From Falsiroseomonas selenitidurans (GTDB lineage Bacteria; Pseudomonadota; Alphaproteobacteria; Acetobacterales; Acetobacteraceae), in the NCBI RefSeq assembly GCF_012103215.1, contig NZ_JAAVNE010000016.1, positions 1 to 64,000 on the forward strand: a stretch of DNA of 64,000 nucleotides, given 5' to 3'. The notes under the pieces were generated by a model. That model searched no databases and had not been told where the DNA came from. It was given only the letters and a program-made list of their open reading frames with translations. The number at the start of each line of letters is the position of its first letter. The stretch's first letter is position 1. Shown in pieces: positions 52,612 through 60,607 of the stretch. A program made the position numbers and the translations under genes.

Positions 52612-53445
52612 GTGCGCGAGCGGATCGCCCACCTGCTGGACCGGCTGAGCCCGGCCGAGCGCAAGGTTGCGGAGCTGGTGTCCGCCGATCCCGGCGGCAC
52701 CATGAACGCGACCCTCGCCACCCTGGCCCGCAGCGCCGGGGTCTCCGAGCCCACCGTCGTCCGCTTCTGCCGCTCCCTCGGCCTTGAGGGATTCGCCGAT
52801 CTTCGCCTGGCGCTGGCCCGCTCCGAAGGCGGCGGTGCGCGGATGCACCGGCGAATCGGCCCCGGAACGCCCGTGCCGGAGGCCGCCGGCGCCGTCTTCG
52901 ACACCGCCATCGCCGCCCTGACGGAAGCCCGCGCCGCGCTCGATGCCGCCGCCATCGAGCGCGCCGCGCTGGCCCTGGTGCGCGCCGCGCGGGTGGAGAT
53001 CTGGGGCTTCGGCGCCTCCGCCGCGGTGGCAGAGGATCTGGCGCACAAGCTGTTCCGCGTCTGCCGCGGCGTGGTCGCCCGGCACGACCCGCACATGCAG
53101 GCCATGGCCGCCGCCACGCTGGATGGCGATGCCGTGGCGCTCTGCGTCTCCCACACCGGGCGGTCCCGCGAATTGGTGGAGGTGGCGGCGCTGGCTGCCG
53201 CGTCGGGGGCCACCGTCATCGCCATCACCCGCCCGGCCTCGCCGCTCGCCGCCCAGGCCACCCTGCTCATCCCCTGCGCGGTGGAGGAGAACACGGAATT
53301 GCACACCCCCATGGTCTCCCGACTCGTGCACCTGGTGCTGGGCGATGCGCTGGCGGTCGCCGCCGCGCTGCTCTCGCCGCCGGCGGCGGAGGAAAGGCTG
53401 GGCCGCATGAAGGCGGCGCTGCGGCTGCGGCGGACCGACCCATGA
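52612..53445 (+). CDS. MurR/RpiR-family (HexR-like) transcriptional regulator
   Basis: 277 residues, GTG start with GGAGGGAAC upstream. N-terminal HTH_6 domain (LSPAERKVAELVS and ATLATLARSAGVSEPTVVRFCRSLGL, residues 13-63) and C-terminal SIS domain (EIWGFGASAAVAEDLAHKLFR; ALCVSHTGRSRELVEVA), which binds a phosphosugar. HexR relatives respond to KDPG, the metabolite made by the KDG kinase and KDPG aldolase genes downstream, and an operator of that type precedes this gene. The stop overlaps the TRAP small permease start by 4 bases. Confidence 0.92.
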   Translation: MRERIAHLLDRLSPAERKVAELVSADPGGTMNATLATLARSAGVSEPTVVRFCRSLGLEGFADLRLALARSEGGGARMHRRIGPGTPVPEAAGAVFDTAIAALTEARAALDAAAIERAALALVRAARVEIWGFGASAAVAEDLAHKLFRVCRGVVARHDPHMQAMAAATLDGDAVALCVSHTGRSRELVEVAALAAASGATVIAITRPASPLAAQATLLIPCAVEENTELHTPMVSRLVHLVLGDALAVAAALLSPPAAEERLGRMKAALRLRRTDP

Positions 53446-53951
53446 GGCGGTTCGAATCCGGGCTGCTGTGGCTGAACCGCTTCCTCTGCGCGGCGCTGCT
53501 GGTGGCCGCCTGCGCCCTGGTCTTCGCCAATGTGGTGCTGCGCTACGGCTTCGGCGTCTCGCTCGCCTGGGCCGAGGAGGCCAGCCGCTACATGATGATC
53601 TGGCTGGCCTTCCTGGCCGCCGGGCTGGCGCTGCGCGAGGGCGCGCACATCGCCGTGGACCTGCTGCCGGAGGCGCTGCCGGAGCCGGCGGCGCGGTGGC
53701 TGCGCGCCCTCATCCTGGCCGCCATCGCCGGCTTCCTGGGGCTGCTGCTGGTGCTGGGCATCAACTATGCCGACTTCGCCATGATGCAGCGCAGCCCGGT
53801 GCTGCGGCTGTCCATGGGGCTGGTCTACCTGGCGATCCCGGTCGGCACGGCGCTGATGCTGCTGCACCTGGCGCTGATGGCGCCGCGCTTCGTGCTGCGC
53901 CCCCGGGACGAGGCGGCGCAGGTGCGCGCGGCGGAGATGGGGTCCCTATGA
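53442..53951 (+). CDS. TRAP transporter small permease (DctQ)
   Basis: 169 residues with four membrane segments. The conserved WAEEASRYMMIWLAFLAAGLALREGAH is diagnostic of DctQ (residues about 44-70). It supports the large permease in sodium- or proton-driven uptake of organic or sugar acids. ATGA overlaps both the regulator and the large permease gene, so the operon starts with the regulator. Confidence 0.93.
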   Translation: MRRFESGLLWLNRFLCAALLVAACALVFANVVLRYGFGVSLAWAEEASRYMMIWLAFLAAGLALREGAHIAVDLLPEALPEPAARWLRALILAAIAGFLGLLLVLGINYADFAMMQRSPVLRLSMGLVYLAIPVGTALMLLHLALMAPRFVLRPRDEAAQVRAAEMGSL

Positions 53952-55234
53952 CGCTGCTCGCCCTTGTCTTCTTCGGCACCATGGCGCTCGGCATCCCGAT
54001 CGCCTTCACCATGGGCATGGCCGGCGCCGCGGTGATCTGGTGGGAGGATTTGGCCGACCTGCTGCTGGTGCCGCAGCAGATCTTCTCCGGCCTGGACAGC
54101 TTCCCGCTGCTGGCGATCCCCTTCTTCATCCTGGCGGCGGAGCTGATGACCGGCGGGCGCATCACCGATGTGCTGCTGCGCTTCGCCGGCGCCTGCGTCG
54201 GCCGCACCCGCGGCGGGCTGGGCCATGCCAATGTCATCACCTCCACCCTGTTCTCCGGCATCTCGGGCAGCGCGCTGGCCGATGCGGCGGGGCCCGGCGC
54301 GGTGGTGACGCGGATGATGCGCGAAGCCGGCTACCCGGCCGGCTATGCGGCGGCGCTGACCGCCTCGGCGGCCATCGTCGGTCCGATCATCCCGCCTTCC
54401 ATCATCATGGTGGTCTATGCGCTGACGGATAATTCGGTGACGGTCAGCGGGCTGTTCATGGCCGGCATCGTGCCGGGCATCCTGATCTCCGGCGCCATGA
54501 TGCTGACCAACCACGCCATCAGCACCCGCCGTGGCTATGCGGGGCTGGAGGCGCGGCCGGGGCCGGCCGCCTTCGCCCGCATCACGCTGCACGCGGCGCC
54601 GGCGCTGCTGATGCCCGTCATCATCATCGGCGGCATCCATGGCGGCGTCTTCACGCCCACCGAGGCCTCCGCGGTCGCCACCGTCTATGCGCTGCTGGTG
54701 GGCCGCTACCTGTACCGCACGCTGGAATGGTCGGCCGTGCCGACGATCCTGGTGCGGACCTGCGTGATGACCGCCAGCGTCATGATGATCATCGGCATGA
54801 GCAACATCTTCGGCTATGTGCTGACCGTGCTGCAGGTGCCGCAGGCGGCCGGGGAATGGCTGGGCTCGCTGGGCCTGTCGGCGCTGATGTTCCTGCTGGC
54901 GGTGAACCTCTTCCTGCTGCTGTTCGGCATCTTCATGGAGCCGCTGCCCGGCGTGATGATCCTGGTGCCGATCCTGGCGCCGATGGCCACCCTGATGGGC
55001 GTGGACCCGCTGCATTTCGCGATCGTCGTCATCGTCAACCTGACGCTGGGGATGATCACGCCGCCGGTCGGCGGGCTGCTCTTCGTCACGCAGATCGTCT
55101 CCCGCGTGCCGATGGGCCAGATCGTGCGGGAACTGTGGCCCTTCCTGGGGGCGCAGATCCTCGTGCTGCTGCTGCTGACCTTCCTGCCGGGCCTGTCCAC
55201 GGCCCTGCCCCACGCGCTTGGCTACACGCATTGA
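53948..55234 (+). CDS. TRAP transporter large permease (DctM)
   Basis: 428 residues and about 11-12 membrane segments. DctM motifs: SGLDSFPLLAIPFFILAAELM, FSGISGSALADAAGPG and SAAIVGPIIPPSIIMVVYA, then GIFMEPLPGVMILVPILAPM and LGMITPPVGGLLFVTQ. Main solute channel of the TRAP system; start ATG 53948 in ATGA. The binding protein gene follows after 14 bases. Function: import of a sugar acid or other carboxylate. Confidence 0.95.
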   Translation: MTLLALVFFGTMALGIPIAFTMGMAGAAVIWWEDLADLLLVPQQIFSGLDSFPLLAIPFFILAAELMTGGRITDVLLRFAGACVGRTRGGLGHANVITSTLFSGISGSALADAAGPGAVVTRMMREAGYPAGYAAALTASAAIVGPIIPPSIIMVVYALTDNSVTVSGLFMAGIVPGILISGAMMLTNHAISTRRGYAGLEARPGPAAFARITLHAAPALLMPVIIIGGIHGGVFTPTEASAVATVYALLVGRYLYRTLEWSAVPTILVRTCVMTASVMMIIGMSNIFGYVLTVLQVPQAAGEWLGSLGLSALMFLLAVNLFLLLFGIFMEPLPGVMILVPILAPMATLMGVDPLHFAIVVIVNLTLGMITPPVGGLLFVTQIVSRVPMGQIVRELWPFLGAQILVLLLLTFLPGLSTALPHALGYTH

Positions 55235-55248
55235 AGGAGGAAACAAGA

Positions 55249-56277
55249 ATGACCATCACCCGTCGCAACCTCGGCCTGCTGGGCGCCGCCGGCGCCGCCA
55301 TGCTTGCCATGCCGTCCGTCGTCCGCGCCCAGGCACCGCGCGTGGTCCGCTACACGCATTTCCAGCCCGGCCGCCTGGACCAGCCGAAGCACGCCGCCGC
55401 GCTGGCCTTCAAATCCACGCTGGAGGGGCTGACCGGCGGCCGCATGCGCGTGGACATCTTCCCCGCCGGCCAGATCGGCCCGGCGCCGCAGGTGATGGAA
55501 CAGCTCCGCCTCGGCAGCCTGGAGATGGCGGTGGTGCATGATGGCGGCATCTCCGGCACCTATGCGCCCTACCAGGTCTTCTCCCTGCCCTTCATCTGGG
55601 AAAACCAGGCGATCGCCTGGAAGGTGCTGGACGGCGCCTTCGGGGCGGAAATGGCGGAGGACATGCGCCGCCGCGCCAATATCCGCCTGCTGGGCCATGC
55701 CGATAACGGCGTGCGCCACTTCACCAATTCCAAGCGCCCCATCGTCACCCCGGATGACATGCGCGGCCTGAAGATCCGCGTGCAGCCGGCGCCGGTCTTC
55801 GTGAAGCTGGTGGAAAGCCTCGGCGCCAGCCCGTCGGCCATCGATTGGGGCGAGCTGCCGGCAGCGCTGGCCCAGGGCACGGTGGATGGGCAGGAGAACG
55901 GCGTCACCAACATCCTCGCCGCCTCGCTGTACCAGCACCAGAAGCACATCACGCTGAACGGGCATGTGTATTCGCTGCACGCCTACCTGATGTCCGACCG
56001 CTTCTTCAACCGCCTCGGCAATGAGGAAAAGGCCGCGGTGCTCCAGGCGACCGAGATCGCCAAGGTGATCCACCGCGGCATGACCACGGCGCAGGATGCG
56101 AATGCGGAGCCGATCCTGAAGGAGAAGGGCATGACCGTGCAGCGCCTGACCGCGCCGCAGATCGACGCCTTCCGCCAGAAGGCGCAGCCCGCCGTCCGCA
56201 GCTGGCTGGAAGCCGAGATCGGCCGGGAGTGGGTGGAGAAGCTGCTCTCCGCCACCCGGGCCGCGACGGCGGGCTGA
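55249..56277 (+). CDS. TRAP transporter substrate-binding protein (DctP)
   Basis: 342 residues; ATG 55249 has a very strong GAAGGAGG. A Tat-like signal TRRNLGLLGAAGAAM ends about residue 28. DctP features: RMRVDIFPAGQIGPAPQVMEQLRLGSLEMAVV, the GVRHFTNSKRPIVTPDDMRGLKIRV stretch with the carboxylate-binding Arg in GLKIRVQ, and WGELPAALAQGTVDGQEN. It captures the solute in the periplasm. The likely ligand, from context, is a sugar acid such as 2-keto-3-deoxygluconate or a relative, but this is not certain. Its stop shares one base with the dehydrogenase start. Confidence 0.94.
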   Translation: MTITRRNLGLLGAAGAAMLAMPSVVRAQAPRVVRYTHFQPGRLDQPKHAAALAFKSTLEGLTGGRMRVDIFPAGQIGPAPQVMEQLRLGSLEMAVVHDGGISGTYAPYQVFSLPFIWENQAIAWKVLDGAFGAEMAEDMRRRANIRLLGHADNGVRHFTNSKRPIVTPDDMRGLKIRVQPAPVFVKLVESLGASPSAIDWGELPAALAQGTVDGQENGVTNILAASLYQHQKHITLNGHVYSLHAYLMSDRFFNRLGNEEKAAVLQATEIAKVIHRGMTTAQDANAEPILKEKGMTVQRLTAPQIDAFRQKAQPAVRSWLEAEIGREWVEKLLSATRAATAG

Positions 56278-57230
56278 TGCGCGTCGTCATCCTCGACGAC
56301 GGCTACGACCATTACGAGGCCGAGCGGGCAATCCTGGCCCCGCTCGGCGCGTCGCTGGTGCTGTCCCCCTGCCGTGGCGATGCCGCGGCGGTACGGGCGG
56401 CACTGGCGGGGGCGGATGCCGCGCTGGTGCGCGAAAGCCCGGTGGATGCCGCGGCCTTCGCCGCCGCGCCCGGCCTGCGCGGCCTGGTGCGCTATGGCGT
56501 GGGCGTCGACAATATCGACCTGGCCGCCGCGGCGGCGCGGCGCATTCCCGTCTGCAACGTGCCGGATTACGGGGTGGAGGAGGTCTCGGACCACGCCCTG
56601 GCCCTGCTGCTGGCCGCCGCGCGCCGCCTGCCGATGGCGGAGGCGCGGGTGCGGTCGGGCGGCTGGGGCGTGCCGCGCGCCGCCCCCGTCTTCCGCCTGG
56701 CCGGCGGCACGCTGGGGCTGATCGGCCTGGGGCGGATCGGCAGCGCCTTCCTGCGCAAGGCCCGCGCGCTGGGCTTCGCCCGGGTGCTGATCGCCGATCC
56801 CGGGCTGCGCCGGCCGCCCGAGGGCTGCGAACTGGCGGATGCGCTGGTGGTGGCCGAACAGGCGGATGCCATCAGCCTGCACGCCCCGGCAACGCCCGCC
56901 ACGCGCCACATCGTCGACCACGCCTTCCTGGTGCGGATGAAGCGCAACGCCGTGCTGGTGAACACCAGCCGCGGCGCCCTGGTGGATGAGGCGGCGCTGG
57001 CCGCCGCGCTGCACAAGGGGCTGATCCTCGGCGCCGGGCTCGATGTGTTCGAGGTGGAGCCCCTGCCCGCCGACAGCCCGCTGCGCGGCGCGCCAAACCT
57101 GATCCTCACCGACCATGCCGCCTGGTATTCGGAAGCCGCCATCGTTGACCTGCAGCGCAAGGCGGCGGAGGAGATCGCCCGGATGCTGCGCGGCGAGGTG
57201 CCGCGGCACCAGGTGAACCGTTGGGAGTGA
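56277..57230 (+). CDS. 2-hydroxyacid dehydrogenase (NAD-binding, CtBP/SerA type)
   Basis: 317 residues. Rossmann motif GLIGLGRIGSAFLRKARALG near residue 147, the catalytic Arg in NTSRGALVDE, the Asp/Glu region DVFEVEPL, and an H in DHAAW as the acid-base His. Family: D-isomer-specific 2-hydroxyacid dehydrogenases. By operon position it may oxidise or reduce a 2-hydroxy or 2-oxo sugar acid before or after KDG. The start shares a base with the DctP stop, so synthesis is coupled to the transporter. Confidence 0.9.
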   Translation: MRVVILDDGYDHYEAERAILAPLGASLVLSPCRGDAAAVRAALAGADAALVRESPVDAAAFAAAPGLRGLVRYGVGVDNIDLAAAAARRIPVCNVPDYGVEEVSDHALALLLAAARRLPMAEARVRSGGWGVPRAAPVFRLAGGTLGLIGLGRIGSAFLRKARALGFARVLIADPGLRRPPEGCELADALVVAEQADAISLHAPATPATRHIVDHAFLVRMKRNAVLVNTSRGALVDEAALAAALHKGLILGAGLDVFEVEPLPADSPLRGAPNLILTDHAAWYSEAAIVDLQRKAAEEIARMLRGEVPRHQVNRWE

Positions 57231-57235
57231 ATGCC

Positions 57236-57865
57236 GTGACCCATCCCCTGCTGCCGCAGCTTCGGGCCGCGCGCGTCATCCCCGTGGTGCGCACCACGGA
57301 TGCGGCGCTGGCCGCCCGTGCCGTGGAATGGCTGCGCGGCGCCGGGCTGACAATCTTCGAGATCACCATGACCGTGCCCGGCGCCACGGACCTGATCCGG
57401 GCGCTGGCCGCCGACCCGGCGCTGACCATCGGCGCCGGCACCGTGCCGGACCGCGCGACGGCGGAAGCCTGCCTGGACGCCGGCGCCCGCTTCCTGGTCT
57501 CGCCCTGGGTTGACGGGGCGGTGGCCGAGGCCGCGCGGGCGGCCGGCGCCGCCTCCATGCTCGGCGCCATGACGCCCACGGAGGTGCGCGCGGCACTCGC
57601 CGCGGGCGCCGATGTGGTGAAGGTGTTCCCGGCGGCCTCGGCCGGCGGACCCGGCCATGTGAAGGCGCTGCGCGCGGTGTTCCCACAGGTCGCCTTCTGC
57701 CCCACCGGCGGCGTCGATGCGCGCAACGCGCCGGACTACCTCGCCGCCGGCGCCGCCTTCGTCGGCATCGGCGGGCGGCTGGTGGACGAAGCCCTGCTGG
57801 CGCGCGGCGACCGCGCCGCGATCGAGGCCGCGGCGCGCGACGTGCTCGGCCTCATGCAAGCCTGA
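57236..57865 (+). CDS. KDPG (2-keto-3-deoxy-6-phosphogluconate) aldolase
   Basis: 209 residues from GTG 57236 with GGGAG upstream; GTG 57227 and TTG 57221 are in frame. Class I aldolase fold with the Schiff-base Lys in DVVKVFPAASAGG, the Glu in IFEITMTVPGA, and GAGTVPDRATAEACLDAGARFLVSP. It cleaves KDPG to pyruvate and D-glyceraldehyde 3-phosphate in the cytoplasm. A DgoA-like KDPGal activity is also possible, as the families cannot be told apart by motif alone. Follows the dehydrogenase directly. Confidence 0.88.
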   Translation: MTHPLLPQLRAARVIPVVRTTDAALAARAVEWLRGAGLTIFEITMTVPGATDLIRALAADPALTIGAGTVPDRATAEACLDAGARFLVSPWVDGAVAEAARAAGAASMLGAMTPTEVRAALAAGADVVKVFPAASAGGPGHVKALRAVFPQVAFCPTGGVDARNAPDYLAAGAAFVGIGGRLVDEALLARGDRAAIEAAARDVLGLMQA

Positions 57866-57880
57866 AGGAGGATTCTGTCC

Positions 57881-58534
57881 ATGCTGACCCCCGAGATCAT
57901 CGAAGGCTTCCGCAGCGTCGCCATCGCCTCCGTCGCGGATGCGATCGACAAGGTGGCCGGCCGCCGCGGCTACCTGCATCACAAGGTCAAGAACCAGATC
58001 AACCAGAAGCGCATGGTCGGCCCGGCCGTCACCACGCTGCACGCGCCGACGCATGAGTTCCTGCCGCCGTCCAAGGCGCTGGACCTGATCGAGGACAGCG
58101 CCCCGGGCTCGGTCATCGTCATCGGCTGCGCCGGGGCGGATGACGACGTCGCCTTCTGGGGCGGCATCATGACCGCGGGCGCCTTCGCCATGGGCCATGC
58201 CGGCGCGCTGCTCGGCGCCGGGGTGCGCGACATCCAGGAAATCCAGCGCGACTACGACCTGCCGGTCTTCGCCCCGCATGTCTCCCCCGGTACCAGCCTG
58301 GGCCGCACCGCGACCATCGCCGCCAACATCCCCGTCACCGTGGGCGGCATCGTCATCCACCCCGGCGACCTGGTGGTGGGCGATGTCGACGGCGTCTGCA
58401 TCATCCGCCCGGAACACGCCGCGGCGGTGCTGCAGATGGCGCGCGAGATCGATGCGCGGGAAGCCGAGCAGGCCCGCCTCATTGTCGAAACCAAGTCCTT
58501 GAAGCAGGGTCTCGCCAAATACGGCCGGATCTGA
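57881..58534 (+). CDS. RraA-like aldolase/decarboxylase family protein
   Basis: 217 residues; ATG 57881 preceded by AAGGAGG. RraA-fold signs: IASVADAIDKVAGRRGYLH, GPAVTT, GGIMTAGAFAMGHAGALLGAGVRDIQEIQRDYDLPVFA (mainly the G-x-x-A-x-x-G-x-R-D motif), VGGIVIHPGDLVVGDVDGVCII. True RraA inhibits RNase E; longer relatives are 4-hydroxy-4-methyl-2-oxoglutarate or oxaloacetate aldolases. The operon context favours a catabolic aldolase acting on a 2-oxo acid. Metal-binding Arg-Asp (VRDI) is intact. Confidence 0.85.
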   Translation: MLTPEIIEGFRSVAIASVADAIDKVAGRRGYLHHKVKNQINQKRMVGPAVTTLHAPTHEFLPPSKALDLIEDSAPGSVIVIGCAGADDDVAFWGGIMTAGAFAMGHAGALLGAGVRDIQEIQRDYDLPVFAPHVSPGTSLGRTATIAANIPVTVGGIVIHPGDLVVGDVDGVCIIRPEHAAAVLQMAREIDAREAEQARLIVETKSLKQGLAKYGRI

Positions 58535-58561
58535 GTCCCGGCAGCCAGGAGCCCGCCCGCC

Positions 58562-59515
58562 ATGCCCGATATCCTCTGCCTCGGTGAGCCGATGCTGGAG
58601 TTCAACCAGCAGCCCACCGGCCCGGACGGCCGCAGCCTGTACCTGGAAGGCCATGGCGGCGACACCTCCAACGCCGCCATCGCCGCGGCGCGCAGCGGCG
58701 CCGATGCCGGCATGATCGCCCAGATGGGCGACGACCGGCCCGGCCGCAGCTTCGCCGAACTCTGGGCGATGGAGGGCGTGGACACGGCGACGGTGCGCAC
58801 CGACCCGGAGGCGCCGACCGGCATCTACTTCGTCACCCATTCGGAGAAGGGCCACGACTTCACCTTCTACCGGAAGGGCAGCGCCGCCAGCCGGATGCGG
58901 GTGCAGGACGTGCCGGAGGCGGCGATCCGCCAGGCGCGCATCCTGCACCTGTCCGGCATCAGCCTCGGCATCTCCGACTCCGCCTGCGACGCCGCCTTCC
59001 ACGCCATCCAGGTGGCACGGCAGGCCGGCGTCACCGTGTCCTTCGACACCAATCTGCGGCTCCGCCTGTGGCCGCTGCGCCGTGCCTCCGCCTGCATCCA
59101 CACCGCGGTCGGCATGGCCGACATGGCGTTCCCGTCGCTGGATGACGCGAAGCTGCTGACCGGCCTGGCCGAGCCGGAGGCGATCGCGGATTTCTACCTG
59201 AAGCTCTGCCCGCTGGTGCTGCTGAAGCTGGGCGAGGAGGGTTTGCTGGTGGCGACGCGGGAGGCCCGCGCCCGCATCCCCGGCTTCAAGGTGGAGGCGG
59301 TGGACGCCACCGGCGCCGGGGACACGCTGGCCGGCGCCTTCATGGCCCGCGCCGTTGCCGGCGATGATACCTGGAAGGCCGCGCGCTACGCCAACGCCGC
59401 CGCGGCGCTGTCCACCACCGGCTACGGCGCCGTGGCGCCGATCCCCAGCGCGGCGGCGGTGCATGCCTTCCTGGAAGCCCAGGGGGAGGCCCAGGGGGAG
59501 GGCCACGGCGCATGA
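58562..59515 (+). CDS. PfkB-family sugar kinase, KDG kinase-like
   Basis: 317 residues. PfkB signatures: LCLGEPMLEF at the start, GGDTSNAAIAAARSGADAGMIAQMGDD (signature 1 region), and the C-terminal AVDATGAGDTLAGAFMARAV with the catalytic Asp of GAGD. This is the subfamily of 2-keto-3-deoxygluconate kinases. It makes KDPG for the aldolase two genes upstream. The extreme C-terminus has a small direct repeat (GEAQGEAQGEG). It overlaps the cupin gene by 4 bases (59512-59515). Confidence 0.9.
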   Translation: MPDILCLGEPMLEFNQQPTGPDGRSLYLEGHGGDTSNAAIAAARSGADAGMIAQMGDDRPGRSFAELWAMEGVDTATVRTDPEAPTGIYFVTHSEKGHDFTFYRKGSAASRMRVQDVPEAAIRQARILHLSGISLGISDSACDAAFHAIQVARQAGVTVSFDTNLRLRLWPLRRASACIHTAVGMADMAFPSLDDAKLLTGLAEPEAIADFYLKLCPLVLLKLGEEGLLVATREARARIPGFKVEAVDATGAGDTLAGAFMARAVAGDDTWKAARYANAAAALSTTGYGAVAPIPSAAAVHAFLEAQGEAQGEGHGA

Positions 59516-60012
59516 GCTTCGCGAACCCCGACCTGGCGAAGATCCACCCCATGGCGCCGAAGGAGATCGCCATCGCGGCGGAGCCGGTGGATGAGCGGGT
59601 GTGGGTGGAACAGGCGCCGAATGTCTGGTTCCGCCCGCTGCTGCTGAACACCGTGCAGGGCGCCTGGTGCAACCTGCTGCGGGTGCGCCGGCAGGGCGTG
59701 CTATCCCGCCACCGGCATCCGGGCATCGTCACCGGCTACGTCATCCGCGGCGCCTGGCGCTACCTGGAGCATGACTGGGTGGCCGAAGCCGGCAGCTTCG
59801 TCTTCGAACCGCCGGGCGAGACGCACACGCTGGTGGTCGACAGCGCGGAGGAGATGGTGACCTTCTTCTCCATCTCCGGCTGCATGTTCTACGTGGACGA
59901 GGCCGGCGCCTGCACCGGCTTCGAGGATGTCTTCGTGAAGCTCGACCTATGCCGCCGCGCCTATGCGGCGAACGGGCTGGGCGCGGACTATGTGGACCAG
60001 TTCATCCGCTGA
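59512..60012 (+). CDS. cupin dioxygenase-like protein (dihydroxyacetophenone dioxygenase family)
   Basis: 166 residues. Cupin motif 1 in VLSRHRHPGIVTGYVIRGAWRYLEHDW, motif 2 in FEPPGETHTLVVD, so two His pairs and a Glu for Fe or another divalent metal are present. The shape resembles 2,4'-dihydroxyacetophenone dioxygenase/ChrR-type cupins; operon cupins of this kind may be sugar isomerases or lactone-handling proteins. ATGA with the kinase gene puts it at the end of the KDG operon. Substrate not clear. Confidence 0.8.
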   Translation: MSFANPDLAKIHPMAPKEIAIAAEPVDERVWVEQAPNVWFRPLLLNTVQGAWCNLLRVRRQGVLSRHRHPGIVTGYVIRGAWRYLEHDWVAEAGSFVFEPPGETHTLVVDSAEEMVTFFSISGCMFYVDEAGACTGFEDVFVKLDLCRRAYAANGLGADYVDQFIR

Positions 60013-60052
60013 CCCGTCTCCGCCCCGGCCGCCGCGCATCCTCCGGCGTGGA

Positions 60053-60568
60053 TCATGCGCCCAGCTGTCGGGTATGCGTCGCGGCGGGTTCGCCCACCGC
60101 GCGCAGGAAGCCGCAGCTTTCGTAGAAGGCGAAGGCCGAAACCGGCGCGCGCACCCGCAGCCGCGGATAGCCGCAGCTTTCCGCCTGCGCCGCCACCGCC
60201 GCCACCAGCGCACGGCCGGCACCGGCGCGGCGGGCGGCGCGCAGCACATACAGCCGGCGCAGCCGCGCCACACGCTCCTCCGGCAGATAGGGGTCGCGCG
60301 TCAGGCCGCAGAGCCCCACCAGCGCGGAGCCGGCATGGGCGGCAAACAGCGCATCGCCCCAACCATCGAAGCGCAGCGTGCCGGCGTGCCAATCCTCCTC
60401 CAGCACCGCCAGCATCCGCTGGCCATCCCCCAGCGCATCGGCCGCCAGCTCCGCGAATCCGGCGGGCAGGCTGACGATGCGCTCGATGCGGATCGCCGGC
60501 TGGCCGGCGCCGTCGGGGCGGAATTTGTGGAGCACGGGCGGCCGGGCCTTGTGCGGTGAGGCCCGCAT
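60053..60568 (-). CDS. GNAT-family N-acetyltransferase
   Basis: 171 residues. The acetyl-CoA motif V-A-R-L-R-R-L-Y-V-L then RRAGAGRALVAAVAAQA (motif A, R/Q-x-x-G-x-G/A) near residue 108, and the C-terminal AFAFYESCGFLRA (motif B). Other features: a fairly variable N-terminus and an Arg-rich region. Substrate unknown; convergent with the cupin gene. Confidence 0.88.
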   Translation of the reverse strand: MRASPHKARPPVLHKFRPDGAGQPAIRIERIVSLPAGFAELAADALGDGQRMLAVLEEDWHAGTLRFDGWGDALFAAHAGSALVGLCGLTRDPYLPEERVARLRRLYVLRAARRAGAGRALVAAVAAQAESCGYPRLRVRAPVSAFAFYESCGFLRAVGEPAATHTRQLGA

Positions 60569-60607
60569 CTAGGACCAGCCCGCCGGCCGCGCCAGGGGCC
60601 GCCAGGC

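Noticed and set aside
54600-55234. Large minus-strand open frame over the TRAP permease
   Set aside because: Antisense shadow: the plus-strand product has all DctM motifs and membrane segments.
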